NCBI GenBank assembly: GCA_963971285.1
Contig: OZ020248.1
Location: 15,004,001-15,068,000 of the forward strand
Direction: 5' to 3'
DNA length: 64,000 nucleotides
Source: Astropecten irregularis
Taxonomy: Eukaryota > Echinodermata > Asteroidea > Paxillosida > Astropectinidae
Positions 54,101-61,729 of this stretch are shown one piece after another (position 1 is the stretch's first letter; the number at the start of each line of letters is the position of its first letter). The notes below the pieces were generated by a model that did no database searches, had not been told where the DNA came from, and saw nothing but the letters and a program-made list of their open reading frames with translations. A program made the position numbers and the translations under genes.

Positions 54101-57100
54101 TTTTAAAGCGTGCTTCATTTCGTCTAAAAGCTCTGATAAAATGCGCACAAAATTGTAAATTTATCGTTTTCAGGATAAACAGTACATCTTTGGCAGAACT
54201 GATTTGAAAACAGTTGTGAGACGTTCAGGTTATTTAGTCCAGCAATATAGTATGCTGTTCGTCTATTGGAACTTCACTGCACACGTACATTATCGTTTTG
54301 TTCATTTATTTTCTTATTCTCATGGTTTTCTTTAGAATGTCATTTTTTGGAGGGATCAAATGTTTGTGCCACGCTCCACTATGGGACAATGCAAATAATC
54401 ACAGTATGCCAGGGCTCAAATTTAGTGAAAAACAAACAAACTGGACAGTAGGTCTAGTAACTGAAGCATTTTACTAGACCTTAACTTTTTTCACTGCTAC
54501 ACCTGTGGCATTCATGTACATAGGAAAACCGTAATTGTATGCAATATTGTTTCCAAAAAACATTAATTTAGGAACCATTTTATGTGTGCAAGGACACATG
54601 GGCGTCAATCCGTTTTGATAAGTGGGGGGGGACAAGCGAGCGCGAAGCGCGAAGCTTTAACGGCATGGGGTCAGGGGCCCGCTTAAGGGCCCCGAAAATT
54701 TTTGGATTCTAGCTGCTCCGTGGTGCGATCTGAGGCAATTTCTTACCACATACCACATGAATTTGGCAAACTCTTTTGCAACATTTTATGTCCTTCCTTT
54801 TTGGTAATTTTGCACAGAAATCAATGTTTTTTCTAGTAAGTTTTGAACCATTATTCATATTCACTTTGTAATCCTTTTGATAGGAGAAATTAACTACGGG
54901 CATAGGCCATCCTTGTCTAGCTTTTATTTCCATCTTCTTAATTCAATTTGTTTATACCTGTTTAGTGTTTACACCATCATGTTTTTTATATTCATGATAA
55001 CCAGCGGACTCAACACAAATCACTCCAGTCTTTCTCCAACATAATCATCGCAAAAAATATTCACCCAAATTCATCAATTACATGCAGGAGCATTTATCAA
55101 CATTGTGAAAACATAACGTTTGTAAAAAGGTTATATCATGGAGGAGGAAATCCTCCATGGTTATAACTTATATATATTATTAAGGAAAAATAGCCAATGC
55201 CCTGTAAATTTCAAAACAAATTATGGGAATTAAACTTTACTCATTTAGCAAATAAAATTGGTGTCAAACAAAACAATGATAGAAACTCACCAATTATGTT
55301 ATGTGCAATACGCTTATAGCACTCGATCATGAAGCTATTGATTTGATCACAGGGCAAGAAATATTTGGCTATGTGTGTACAGTCTTTAGCACATGCATGG
55401 AACGCAGCCAGTGTGGAAATGAGTCAAATGACTGTATCTTGCAGTTTAATAGCCTGTGGTGTATCAGGACTGGTCATGATTAGTTAACACAACCCACTGC
55501 AATTACCAAGCTAGGGACCAGTGCAGGTCAAGGGATAAACAATGTACTACCTCTATGCTCCATCTGAAGGGGGACTTGGAATAAACAAGAGGCCACTATC
55601 TGATGACCATAAAGGGGGACTTGGAATAAACAAGAGGCCACTATCTGATGACCATAGTGATGACAAACCACAACTACATTTGTTATATGGCCTTAAGAAA
55701 AAGTGGGGGGGACAAACCATATGGTGTCCCCCCCACTGAAAAAAGTGGGGGGGACATGTCCCCCCTGTCCCCCACCGATTGACGCCCATGCAAGGACAAC
55801 AAAATCACTAGACAGCCGTCCTAGTGCACTTTCACACTTTACTAGACTGACACTGAAATCACTATACCCGGTCCATGTTCTAGTGAATATTTCGAGCTCA
55901 GTGTGTTGCAGCATGCCAGCACAAATGTTTTATTACTTATATTACTGACGCCCGTTAATTTATATCGGACATTTGGATAGTTTGCTTTGATACAAGTACA
56001 GATCAACATTACAGTATGTTATATGACAATGTAAACTGATGATAATGATATTCAGCCCATACCATCATAAGCATGTTTGTGTGCCACATTGTTCAATGGC
56101 TTTTTGCACTTACAGTAAAACCTCGATAACTCAAACTTGGATAACTCAAAAGTCCACTTAACTCAACGTGATGCTTCGTTCCCGCCGAAAGAATAGGCCT
56201 TTGTGTACATAAATACTTCTGTATGTCAAATTACCCGTAGCCAAAACCCTGCTTAAGTCAAATTTTTGTCCCTCGGAACAATAAAAAAATGGTAGCTGAG
56301 TCTGCCCTTATCAGATGCTGTAGGTATATAATTGAAAATGAAGTACATGTACATGCAATTTGGGCTATGTAACATGCCACTTCTATTGTGAGTCAATCCC
56401 CCTACTTTATGTGCACAAACCCGCATGAAGACGACTGACAATTCAAGTTGAGTTAGTCAAAGTTTGGATAACTCAAAGTTTACATTCATTCCCTTGAGGT
56501 TGGAGTTATCGAGGTTTTACTGTATATGAAATGTTCATGATGCGGCATTTACAGGGATACATGTACAATGTACAATTGTACATACATGCATAGCCATAAT
56601 GTCCATACTTCCCAGTGTGTACAACCAAAATTAATTTAAACTCTTCTCTTCTTTTGAGCAGTCTACACCATCACTTATCGACACTAGGTGAGCTAAAGGG
56701 CAATTCAAAAAGTAACTTGACAGGGATTGGTAATGTCCTTTTAGGAATGATCATTTTTCAATCTTTGTGTTTTTCTTATAAGCAGGAGAGAATGCTGGTT
56801 ATATGCTTTAATTCTGAACTTTTTGAGTGTCATTTTTTTCTTTTGGAAAACATCACCAATCCCGGTGAAGTCCTTTTCACCCTGTATACAATTTTTTAAT
56901 TCAGCTGGTATACTTCACAGGCAGTTTTTTTTCTCTTTCTATTTTGGTTTCTTTTTTATATCCAATAGATGCAAAATGTACAGGGCATACTGTACATGTA
57001 TTCTGTACGTGTATATCAATGTGCTTCATGTATCCATTATGTCAACATCCTTGATACATTGTAAATGGTTTCCATCACATGTGTACACTTGTACAGTATT

Positions 57101-60100
57101 GTTCCTATAAAATTCATTAAAAAGCCCTTTTGTTGTGTAGCACATGTACGTTGTATTCATTATTGTGTTTTATTATTTTTTTTAAATCAATGCAAATAAA
57201 CCGTACAGATTCACGCACTACATGTACATGTACATGTAGTGTGTGAATCTGTAATGTACATGTACATGTATCTCAAATTATTAAAAAAAGCCTTTTTTTG
57301 TGCTGGTATATTCATTGTACAAAATAATTTGACAAGGTTGGGACAATATAGGTGACTACAATGTAAAATTGTATCCCATGTTTAGGATTGACTCATGTGG
57401 CATGACTGCTATACAGTGGAATGCCACTATAACAAACACCGCTATAGTGAACATTTGGCTATATATACCGAACATCATCCTTGGCTCCCAATTGTTACGG
57501 GCATGCTGAACATGGTTCACTATAACGAATGACCACTATAACAAACAATTTCAGTGCATCCCGTCGTGTTCGCTTTATTTTTTAAACAAGCTGGATTCAG
57601 TCGGTCAGGTCTTGCATGTTTAAAACAAGTCCAGGTTTGGAAGCACGTGCATTGTGCACATGACTCTGGAGTATATGTTCAATAGCCAAACCTAGTTTTG
57701 TCGAATTTGTCCATTCCGTGCGTATGCATATAATTCATATGACTTTGACACACACACACACACTTGCAATAGTCAGTATAAATGCGCGTTGTCAACGACC
57801 ACTTGAAAACAATTTATGCGATCTCACGAGCAGTTTCAATAATTAATTAGAACCGATCAGATTGAATTTTAAAAAACAACAACAGCAAAAATTAACCGGT
57901 GACCGGACTGTTTTGATTCAATTAACTACACAAACACATGCATTAAAAAAAAATCTGACCAAACGGAATACCGGTGAGTGCTTTAAGAACTTAATGCCGT
58001 CAGGTTGCCTCAAAATTAATTGCTTTTCCCTCGTTGCTGCTGCTGCGCGTTAACTCGATAAAGTTTTCATCGTCGTTCCATTTGATCTAATCCAGTTGAC
58101 CAGTCCAAGGTTACTTTTTTCGGCATGCAGGTTTTTACGCTAGCTGGCTATGAACAAAAACCAACAACATTCAGTTGATTTTGAAGGAAAAAATGGATGA
58201 TTTACATCATCTTAAAGGGATGGTACAGAACTGGTTTTTGCGACAAAACCGTTGCTGACAGTGAAAGCACATTATGTAATCCATCATATACCTTAACTGA
58301 CAAACCTGTAGAAGTTTGAGGTCAATCAGCCATCTGGGTCTCGAGAAAATAGTGAAAACCCGTTTACACATTTCAACGATATTATGCGTTCATAATAAAA
58401 TGCTTTGAAGCGATTTATTTAAAATAGTTTCATTTATTTGTCAATGAATATGGCATTTCAGACAAATATATTTCATTGGATGTTTTCTCCTATCATTATA
58501 CTGTGTAAGTTTAATGTGAATCTGTGATCTTGAAGTGTATTTTGTCTTACCAATTCTGTACCATCCCTTTAAGTAATGTTCAAATTATTTTTTTGTTATT
58601 ATTATTTAGGCCTTAATAACCTGAAAATCCAAACAAACAAATATACATCTATGTATAAACTCACTTGGCAGAATTGAAAATCATTGGTAATGAGTTTATG
58701 GAAAGGAAGCACTTAGGGGTTGTGTAGAAATGTAAAATTATATTACCTGGCTTTGGCTGTCAAGGACTGAAATCTCAATTATACCCCAGCAATTTTTTAT
58801 GGTTCATTTTCACGTTCGCATTAAATTTCATCGTTTGATACACGTGTTGTATACGTGCAGGTAAATGTGCAGGTTCTGTACCGTAGTATGCACTGTGTAT
58901 GATATTGGCCATCGGACTATAACTGTGAGCATGATTTGTGATGGTGTTCTTGTCGCATCCATAAAATTGTACGATCATGCTTACACGTACATGTACATGT
59001 ACATACATGTATTAAATATAAGTTAATAGCATTTTTTCTCATAAGGTGCAGGTTGATCTCAATCTGATATGGCAAATGGCTGCCACATAATGCGTGGTCG
59101 CGTTAATCAATTTTATTATGGATCCATGTATACTTTACAGAACATTGACACTATTTGAAATTGTACCCCAACTTGACCCATGTTGAGTTTTTACCTTAAT
59201 TTTCTGAACATACATAATCTAAGCCATGGCTTAAAAACATTGTATTAATATCATTTTTTTTTTTTGGCCAAAGAAATGCAGATTCATTGGCAAAAGTATC
59301 AAAGAAAATACGGTAATAGTCATCTGTGAAGTTTTCAGTCCCATACAGTGCCCGCTTTTTGAGAAAACAGTGAAAAATGCCCACAGAACTAATTTTTGGT
59401 TTAAAAGATCAAAACTGCTTTGGTCATTGGTTTACTCTTTTCTGGGTAAATACAGCATTTCAGGCAGACAAGTTTTAACAGTATGATTCTACCATCACCA
59501 TCTTTATACCCTGTAAGTTATAGGTAAATTTGTGAAAATTTCTGTTTTGGTATGCTACCAAAGTATGATACTACCTTTGATTGATATAATGGGCAAGGTA
59601 CGCCCAATTAATAACATCTTTGACTTTTCTTTGCTATAAGCCTACTGATCAGTAGGCTTATTAGCTATGAGGTAATTGGGGAACATTCTTGTGCCTTGGG
59701 TATCAAAATGCACAAAATGGTCTGTTTTCTTGACTTTGACTCATCATTTAATTAATTGTACATTGTAAATTGGAGAACAACTGTGTCACACAGTGTGTAC
59801 AATGTACTCATCATGACTTAGTTCATATTCATGAATAACTGGTATGTAAATCTCTGTTTGCAAACCATGTATAGTGTGTTTTATGAATGTGCAACGGTTG
59901 GTGTGGTAGTATAGTGAGGTGATATTGAAACAAAAATAAAATGAAATCACCAAGATACATTTCTTTCATTTAACCACCAAATATTGATCATAGCATTTGA
60001 AGATGGGAGAGGTGATTGGGAGGGGAGGGGGCCGGGAGGGGAGGGGGGCTAATGATAAGTACCAGTATGCACCAGAAGTCATGGAACGTAAGTCTACATG

Positions 60101-61729
60101 TATAGCTTTCGGACGTACGTGTAACATAGACTGGTGGAGTATGTATGTGCGTGGGGGTGTATGTTACATGTACATGTATGTGTGTTTTGGACAGTAACAG
60201 ATCTATTTTCACCCCAGACTGATTGCGCGTGGGCCCGAGGCCATCTCTGTCGATATTACCCGATCTTTTTACTCTCGCCTACAAGGAGGCCTCCACCGGA
60301 GGACCGGAGGATCTTTTCCTTGGCCAGGGAACTTCATTTAGGTTTATATGTAATAAACAGGGGCTCAGCACGTTTATTACCACCGGTTAATCACGGCCCG
60401 CGTTGTCCTGCCAATTGATGTGTCAGGTGGTTTTAAGAACAAGTCACCACTAGGGTGAATTAGTCCCATCTCGGGGATTTCATTTCCACGTGATGGTGAC
60501 ATACAAGGACATGGTCAGGGGTCGGTTTCACAAAGCCCTGCGATCGATCTTAACTCGAACTACGAAGGATAACCCATCGTAGGGAACCAATCCCACGGAG
60601 GGCTTCAATGCATCAAAAGTCCTACGATTGATAGTAAGTTACGAAGAGTTTGGTGAAATTGACCCCAGGGCCAATATCAGGATGTTAGTGGCCACAAAAT
60701 AAAAAATCTGAAAACACCAAGCAAAAAGCTGAAATTTAAAAGTTCTATTTGTAACTTTTGTACAGAGCAGGTTTACAAAAAAAGACTGAAATTCTGAGTT
60801 AAAATCTGAAATCAGATTAAAATCTGAACATCTCACAACCCTTCAATATATGTAAAGCTGTCAGGTCTGAACCATTTGTTTGAATCCATAAGAAGCGAAC
60901 GGCAAAACTTAAAGATGGGACAAGAAATCAAAATTCTGAGACCTCTGTATTAATGTCAAATAAATTTCATGTGGGATTAATAATGATAAAAGTAACTTTT
61001 AAAGCACATAATAATCAAAAGATTTTCTATTTGCTTTACAGGCCTAAAACATTTCATACAACTTATACCATTTGATCATTGTACATTAGCTTTATTCACA
61101 TATTAAAAGAAAAATGTGCCCAATGTTAATTATGGTTTCAAGGTACAACTGTACATATTCATATTATACAAATCGCATGTGACTAGAAGTTGACATTGGC
61201 AACAAATTATTAAAGGTAGTTTGCTTTGGGACCCTGTTCATCACTATTGCCTTGGTACGTACGTGTACATGTACACATGCATACAGGTGTGCACGGCTTG
61301 AACTTCATGAAGACTGAAGAGGCAGCATCCTGAGTTACCCTGAGTGAGGTCATTGTCTTAGAATTTTCCAGAAGGTTCAAAAGAAACATTCTCTGTAATG
61401 GGTACTTGCATCATATGACAAGAAAATTTACCTTTTTTGAGGGTGCCCCTTTAAAAGTTGAAGTGAGCTCAAAGTTATAATGATGCATTTTTTTCCAGGG
61501 AAACATCATCTATCATTGCCAGCTGTCATTCAGGTCTTTTATTACCCATGAACTTTTGTCTTGTTTGTGTCACTCCCCAGTACCGTATCGGACAGCTGTA
61601 CATGATCGCCAAGCACAGTAATGAACAGTCGCAGAAAGGAGAAGGCGTGGAGGTGCTGAAAAATGAGGAGTGTCACCATGCTGTACACGGCACGGGCAGA
61701 TTCACCGAGAAACGAATCTACCTTTCAAG
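30067..61729 (+). CDS. PITPNC1: PITPNC1 (RdgB-beta), phosphatidylinositol transfer protein, 5' part (exons 1-2)
   Basis: Exon 1 is 30067-30114 (MLIKEYRICMPISVEE, donor GAG|GTAAGG). Exon 2 is 61581-61729 (YRIGQLYMIAKHSNEQS..GEGVEVLKNEE..GRFTEKRIYLS, acceptor CTCCCCAG, donor CAAG|GTACCC). Exon 1 ends and exon 2 starts in phase 0. Together they give the first 65 residues of the PITP lipid-binding fold. The MIAKHS..FTEKR wording matches class II soluble PITPNC1 rather than class I PITPNA/B or the membrane-linked PITPNM. Known members move phosphatidylinositol and phosphatidic acid between membranes. Intron 1 is 31.5 kb and packed with mobile elements. No exon 3 was found before the window ends, so the gene continues to the right. 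Confidence 0.93.
30221..30395 (-). repeat. Minisatellite, left array
   Basis: About 12 units of CAACTCGGTCC separated by 4-6 variable bases (GTAAC, GTGAC, GTGGC, GAGT). Confidence 0.85.
31021..31210 (+). repeat. Minisatellite, right array (inverted)
   Basis: About 12 units of GGACCGAGTTG with spacers GTCAC, GCCAC, GCCTC and ACTC. The apparent TDRVGHGPSW-type repeated peptide is a by-product of the 15-bp unit, not a gene. Confidence 0.85.
31429..31549. repeat. Perfect inverted repeat, 56-bp arms, 9-nt loop
   Basis: The arms starting TAGTCCGAGTAACTTGGACC are identical over all 56 positions around the loop ACTATCGCC (31485-31493). Flanks GATGGTGGT and GATGGGGGT differ at one of 9 bases and may be a target duplication. 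In PITPNC1 intron 1. Confidence 0.9.
31598..32215 (-). repeat. GAATTCCACT-family repeat with a nested inverted element
   Basis: Blocks matching the 8268 repeat in reverse occur at the two sides (for example CTGTTGGTTCCATAGAGTTG near 32140). Between them AATAGATCAGCGCAGAG at about 31768 and CTGTGCTGATCTATA at about 32098 form the ends of an inserted element. Confidence 0.4.
32216..33265. other. PITPNC1 intron 1 DNA, nothing recognised
   Basis: AT-rich sequence without a supported exon or clear repeat boundary. Confidence 0.4.
33268..33463. mobile_element. Tigger/pogo-like MITE
   Basis: CAGTGGACGAACTCCACTAT on the left and ATAGTGGCATTCCACT on the right are inverted, next to TA. The interior ACTATAACAAACACC is typical of pogo-like ends. 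A related left end is at 57414. Confidence 0.55.
33594..33610 (+). repeat. G17 homopolymer
   Basis: Uninterrupted run of 17 G. Length is prone to assembly or sequencing error. Confidence 0.8.
33695..33905. mobile_element. Tandem pair of GGGTTTACAC...GTGTAAACCC elements
   Basis: Two related units, each with TTTTGATCGC.ACTTC.AAACGAGGCACT and a GCATGCGC block, each ending in CGAAGTGTAAGC/CGAAGTGTAAACC. The outer ends are inverted. Confidence 0.5.
34045..34198 (-). mobile_element. F4 element, truncated, fused to a K1 end
   Basis: GGGGTTTACGAAACGGCCGC, then ATATAGGTTGTGGGTTTTCAT and GAACCACAGCCAAAAGCCTC. It stops at TATTTTG and continues as GTATGATATTACCTTTA, a K1 terminus. Confidence 0.55.
34220..35300. 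other. PITPNC1 intron 1 DNA, nothing recognised
   Basis: No exon, SINE box or long inverted repeat seen. Confidence 0.35.
35309..35454. mobile_element. F1 foldback element
   Basis: GGGCCGATTTCACCAATATT to GTGTTAGTGAAATCGGCCCC, with inverted CCCAAATCCATTGCTAAATG. Second copy of the 13695 family. Confidence 0.65.
35862..35919 (+). repeat. 30-bp tandem duplication
   Basis: AGGAGACATTCTGTCTAGAG followed by CTAGAAAT, present twice in direct succession. Confidence 0.85.
35932..36225. mobile_element. F3-like foldback element, diverged
   Basis: GGGCCAAATTTCATGGCTCT on the left and AGAATCATGAAATTGGGTC on the right. The inner part CTGCTTATCGCAGAATTC is paired with AATTTTCTGCTTCCGTAAGC. Confidence 0.45.
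37004..37372. mobile_element. K2 half joined to K4 element
   Basis: The K2-like part has GATTGGTAAAGGTCACAGGA, GTGAAAATTTGAGCTCAATC and CTCAGTCACGAGAAAATAGC. From about 37155 it changes to a block with TTCGGACGAACGATCTTTGG ending GCTCCCTTTAA. The same junction partners recur at 44006-44535. Confidence 0.6.
37887..38261 (-). mobile_element. K1 MITE, near full-length
   Basis: TTAAAGGTCATATATATCAT to AAAGTATGATACTACAATTTAA, about 375 bp; K1 body in minus orientation. Confidence 0.7.
38262..38814. other. Intron DNA, no gene supported
   Basis: The 97-codon frame at 38441-38734 has no recognisable motif. Confidence 0.35.
38815..39075. mobile_element. GAATTCCACTGA-family element
   Basis: Inverted ends AGAATTCCACTGACGGCCAT and GTGACAGTCATCAGTGGAAT. 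The interior TCTAAGAATTAACTTACT matches the 31598 repeat. The right end overlaps the foldback at 39073. Confidence 0.5.
39073..39211. mobile_element. Near-perfect foldback, about 55-bp arms
   Basis: AATGGGAGACTTTTGGAGAG with TTGAGTCAACAGCGCACGCG, and its inverse CGCTGTTGACTCAAGACC with CTCCAAAAGTCTCCCATT. The short centre contains GCGCAATTGTTAGCATGCGC. Confidence 0.75.
39215..40585. other. Repeat-poor segment of PITPNC1 intron 1
   Basis: About 1.3 kb without recognised mobile elements or exons. It is one of the longer unique stretches of the intron and could hold regulatory DNA; I see no specific motif that proves it. Confidence 0.3.
40590..40893 (+). mobile_element. K1 MITE, diverged, left end lost
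   Basis: GGCAGAAACATACTGTTGAA, GATCTTCGGAAGATC centre, and right end ACAAAGTATGAAATTACCTTTAA. Confidence 0.65.
40981..41060. repeat. TATATAGCGCC...CTAAGGCAC repeat piece
   Basis: (ATT)n followed by TTTATATAGCGCCCTAATCC and GGCTCTAAGGCACTTCTCA, resembling a retroposon 3' region common in marine invertebrates. Family uncertain. Confidence 0.3.
41061..41820. other. Intron DNA, nothing recognised
   Basis: AT-rich; the minus frame at 41486-41770 shows no domain. Confidence 0.35.
41824..42058. mobile_element. F3 foldback element
   Basis: AGCCAATTTCACGACCCTGC to GGCCATGAAATTGGCCCC. Interior shared with 10913 and 17164. Confidence 0.6.
42059..43355. other. Intron DNA with C/G-rich simple stretch
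   Basis: A pyrimidine-rich tract lies at about 42794-42835. No exon or element boundary recognised. Confidence 0.35.
43361..43685. mobile_element. MITE with 31-bp inverted ends
   Basis: CATAGACATAAATAACATAT with AGACTGACAGC on the left, inverted on the right as GCTGTCGGTCTATGGGTTAT then TTATGTCTGTG. 325 bp. Confidence 0.65.
44006..44285 (-). mobile_element. K2 MITE
   Basis: TGATTGGTAAAGGTCACAGG, AGTCACGAGAAAATAGCG, TTTTCGGTCTTTGTTTTACT and CTTCATACCTTGAG. The K2 layout in minus orientation. Confidence 0.6.
44328..44535. mobile_element. K4 element
   Basis: TTGTTTGTTCCAAAATTTGT, GACGAACGATCTTTGG, AACCAAGATTTCCCTTGGTG and CTTGCAAATCCTTATGCTCC match 37155-37372 closely. Confidence 0.6.
44707..44726 (+). 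repeat. G20 homopolymer
   Basis: Uninterrupted run of 20 G; length prone to sequencing error. Confidence 0.8.
44727..45226. other. Intron DNA, nothing recognised
   Basis: The minus frame at 44704-45042 ends in a poly-Pro run from the G20 tract and is not a credible gene. Confidence 0.35.
45230..45674. mobile_element. F3-like foldback, long and diverged
   Basis: GGGCCCAATTTCAGGGAATC with TTTTGTGCTTACGAGC on the left; AGCTCAATGAAATTGGCCCC on the right. Confidence 0.45.
45675..46860. other. Repeat-poor segment of PITPNC1 intron 1
   Basis: No exon found and no repeat family recognised, particularly at 46190-46650. Possible regulatory DNA, unproven. Confidence 0.3.
46864..47118. mobile_element. 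TA-flanked MITE
   Basis: Perfect inverted ends CTATACCTCATAAATATTCA and TGAATATTTATGAGGTATAG, flanked by TA on both sides, which suggests a Tc1/mariner-type relative. 255 bp. Confidence 0.75.
47775..48147 (-). mobile_element. K1 MITE, near full-length
   Basis: TTAAAGGTAGTATCATACTT to ACCAAAGTATGATACATACT; the final TTAA is altered. Confidence 0.7.
48150..50539. other. Repeat-poor, locally GC-richer segment of PITPNC1 intron 1
   Basis: The 48900-49210 part is GC-richer than its surroundings and free of recognised repeats. It has no splice-bounded frame resembling a PITP exon. Candidate regulatory DNA only. Confidence 0.3.
50545..50920. mobile_element. MITE with ATGTTCACACGAG ends
   Basis: GGCATGTTCACACGAGTTGC on the left, AGCTCGTGTGAACATACTC on the right, both followed inward by repeated AAGTTAGCAGC/GCTAACTTC units. 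About 375 bp. Confidence 0.65.
51470..51565. repeat. Palindromic pair of S2 SINE 3' ends
   Basis: AAAAGTGAACAAAGAAACATTGAATGG-type tail, GCGCGGGATTCAAAC, then in the opposite sense ATTCAAATCCCGCTCTAGAC and a T-rich tail ending TTCACTTTTCAA. Two S2 tails in inverted arrangement. Confidence 0.5.
51637..51800. mobile_element. F2 foldback element, complete
   Basis: GGGGTCGATTTCACGAAACA to GTTTTGTGAAATCGACC; inner CGTAACTCGAGTTATGAAG, ATAACCCATAGTATCCTAC and CCTATGATTAATAGTAATT. Confidence 0.65.
52536..52720 (+). mobile_element. K1 MITE left half, interrupted
   Basis: TTAAAGGTAGTATCATACAT to CAATCTT, where another K1 copy begins. The right half is missing. Confidence 0.7.
52721..53098 (+). mobile_element. 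K1 MITE, inserted in a K1 copy
   Basis: TTAAAGGTACATATAGTATC to CATATGATACAACCTTAA, with intact centre GATCTTTTAAAAGATC. Confidence 0.75.
53395..53705 (+). mobile_element. K2 MITE, left end lost
   Basis: GGTGCTGGTAGAAACATACT, GATCTCGGGGCAAGGTC, GTTCGATTGAGCTCAAATTT and right end AATGTATTATACCTTTAG. Confidence 0.65.
53706..54588. other. Intron DNA, nothing recognised
   Basis: AT-rich, no exon or element boundary supported. Confidence 0.35.
54597..55790. mobile_element. Non-autonomous hAT-like element with 8-bp target duplication
   Basis: 1,194 bp with inverted ends CATGGGCGTCAATCCG and CGATTGACGCCCATG. CAAGGACA is duplicated at 54589-54596 and 55791-55798. Subterminal G-rich GTGGGGGGG.ACA and C-rich inverse. 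No transposase frame. A 45-46-bp direct duplication lies inside at 55567-55659. Confidence 0.8.
55567..55659 (+). repeat. Tandem duplication inside the hAT-like element
   Basis: GGGGGACTTGGAATAAACAA then GAGGCCACTATCTGATGACC, present twice back to back. Confidence 0.85.
56113..56522. mobile_element. Tigger/pogo-like MITE, complete
   Basis: CAGTAAAACCTCGATAACTC and its inverse GAGTTATCGAGGTTTTACTG, flanked by TA at 56111 and 56523. 410 bp, no transposase. CAGT..ACCTCGATAAC ends are typical of Tigger/pogo relatives. Confidence 0.85.
56524..57410. other. Intron DNA rich in ACATGTAC tracts
   Basis: Contains the 57205 hairpin and several TACATGTA runs; no exon. Confidence 0.4.
57205..57252. repeat. 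48-bp palindrome
   Basis: 24-nt arms with one mismatch (ACAGATTCACGCACTACATG and inverse), centred on GTACATGTAC. Confidence 0.8.
57414..57570 (+). mobile_element. Tigger/pogo-like end, truncated
   Basis: CAGTGGAATGCCACTATAAC with ACACCGCTATAGTGAAC. It resembles 33268, but the closing inverted end is absent. Confidence 0.5.
58212..58572. mobile_element. K3 MITE, complete
   Basis: 361 bp, TTAA to TTAA, inverted ends AAAGGGATGGTACAGAACTGG and CCAATTCTGTACCATCCCTT. The interior keeps the K2 order (GTAGAAGTTTGAGGTCAATC, TCGAGAAAATAGTGAAAACC) with very different sequence elsewhere. Confidence 0.8.
58573..59235. other. Intron DNA, nothing recognised
   Basis: TACATGTA run at about 58986-59010; no exon. 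Confidence 0.35.
59238..59580 (-). mobile_element. K1 MITE, one end degraded
   Basis: Right terminus ACCAAAGTATGATACTACCTTTG is intact except TTAA to TTGA; the left end is degraded to AACATTGTATTAATATCATT. Confidence 0.65.
59581..60510. other. Intron DNA; 60190-60510 GC-richer and repeat-free
   Basis: A G-rich tract lies at about 60000-60050. The later 300 bp have no recognised repeat and could be regulatory; no exon-like frame with splice sites. Confidence 0.3.
60517..60668. mobile_element. F2 foldback element, complete
   Basis: GGGGTCGGTTTCACAAAGCC to GTTTGGTGAAATTGACCCC; inner GATCGATCTTAACTCG and CCTACGATTGATAGTAAG. Confidence 0.65.
60669..61580. other. End of PITPNC1 intron 1, nothing else recognised
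   Basis: AT-rich; leads into the exon 2 acceptor with pyrimidine-rich TGTGTCACTCCCCAG. Confidence 0.4.
61581..61729 (+). CDS. PITPNC1: PITPNC1 coding exon 2
   Basis: A 149-nt exon, residues 17-65 plus two bases. It carries the GEGVEV motif of the PITP fold and the FTEKR strand. The intron that follows is open to the window edge. Confidence 0.95.
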
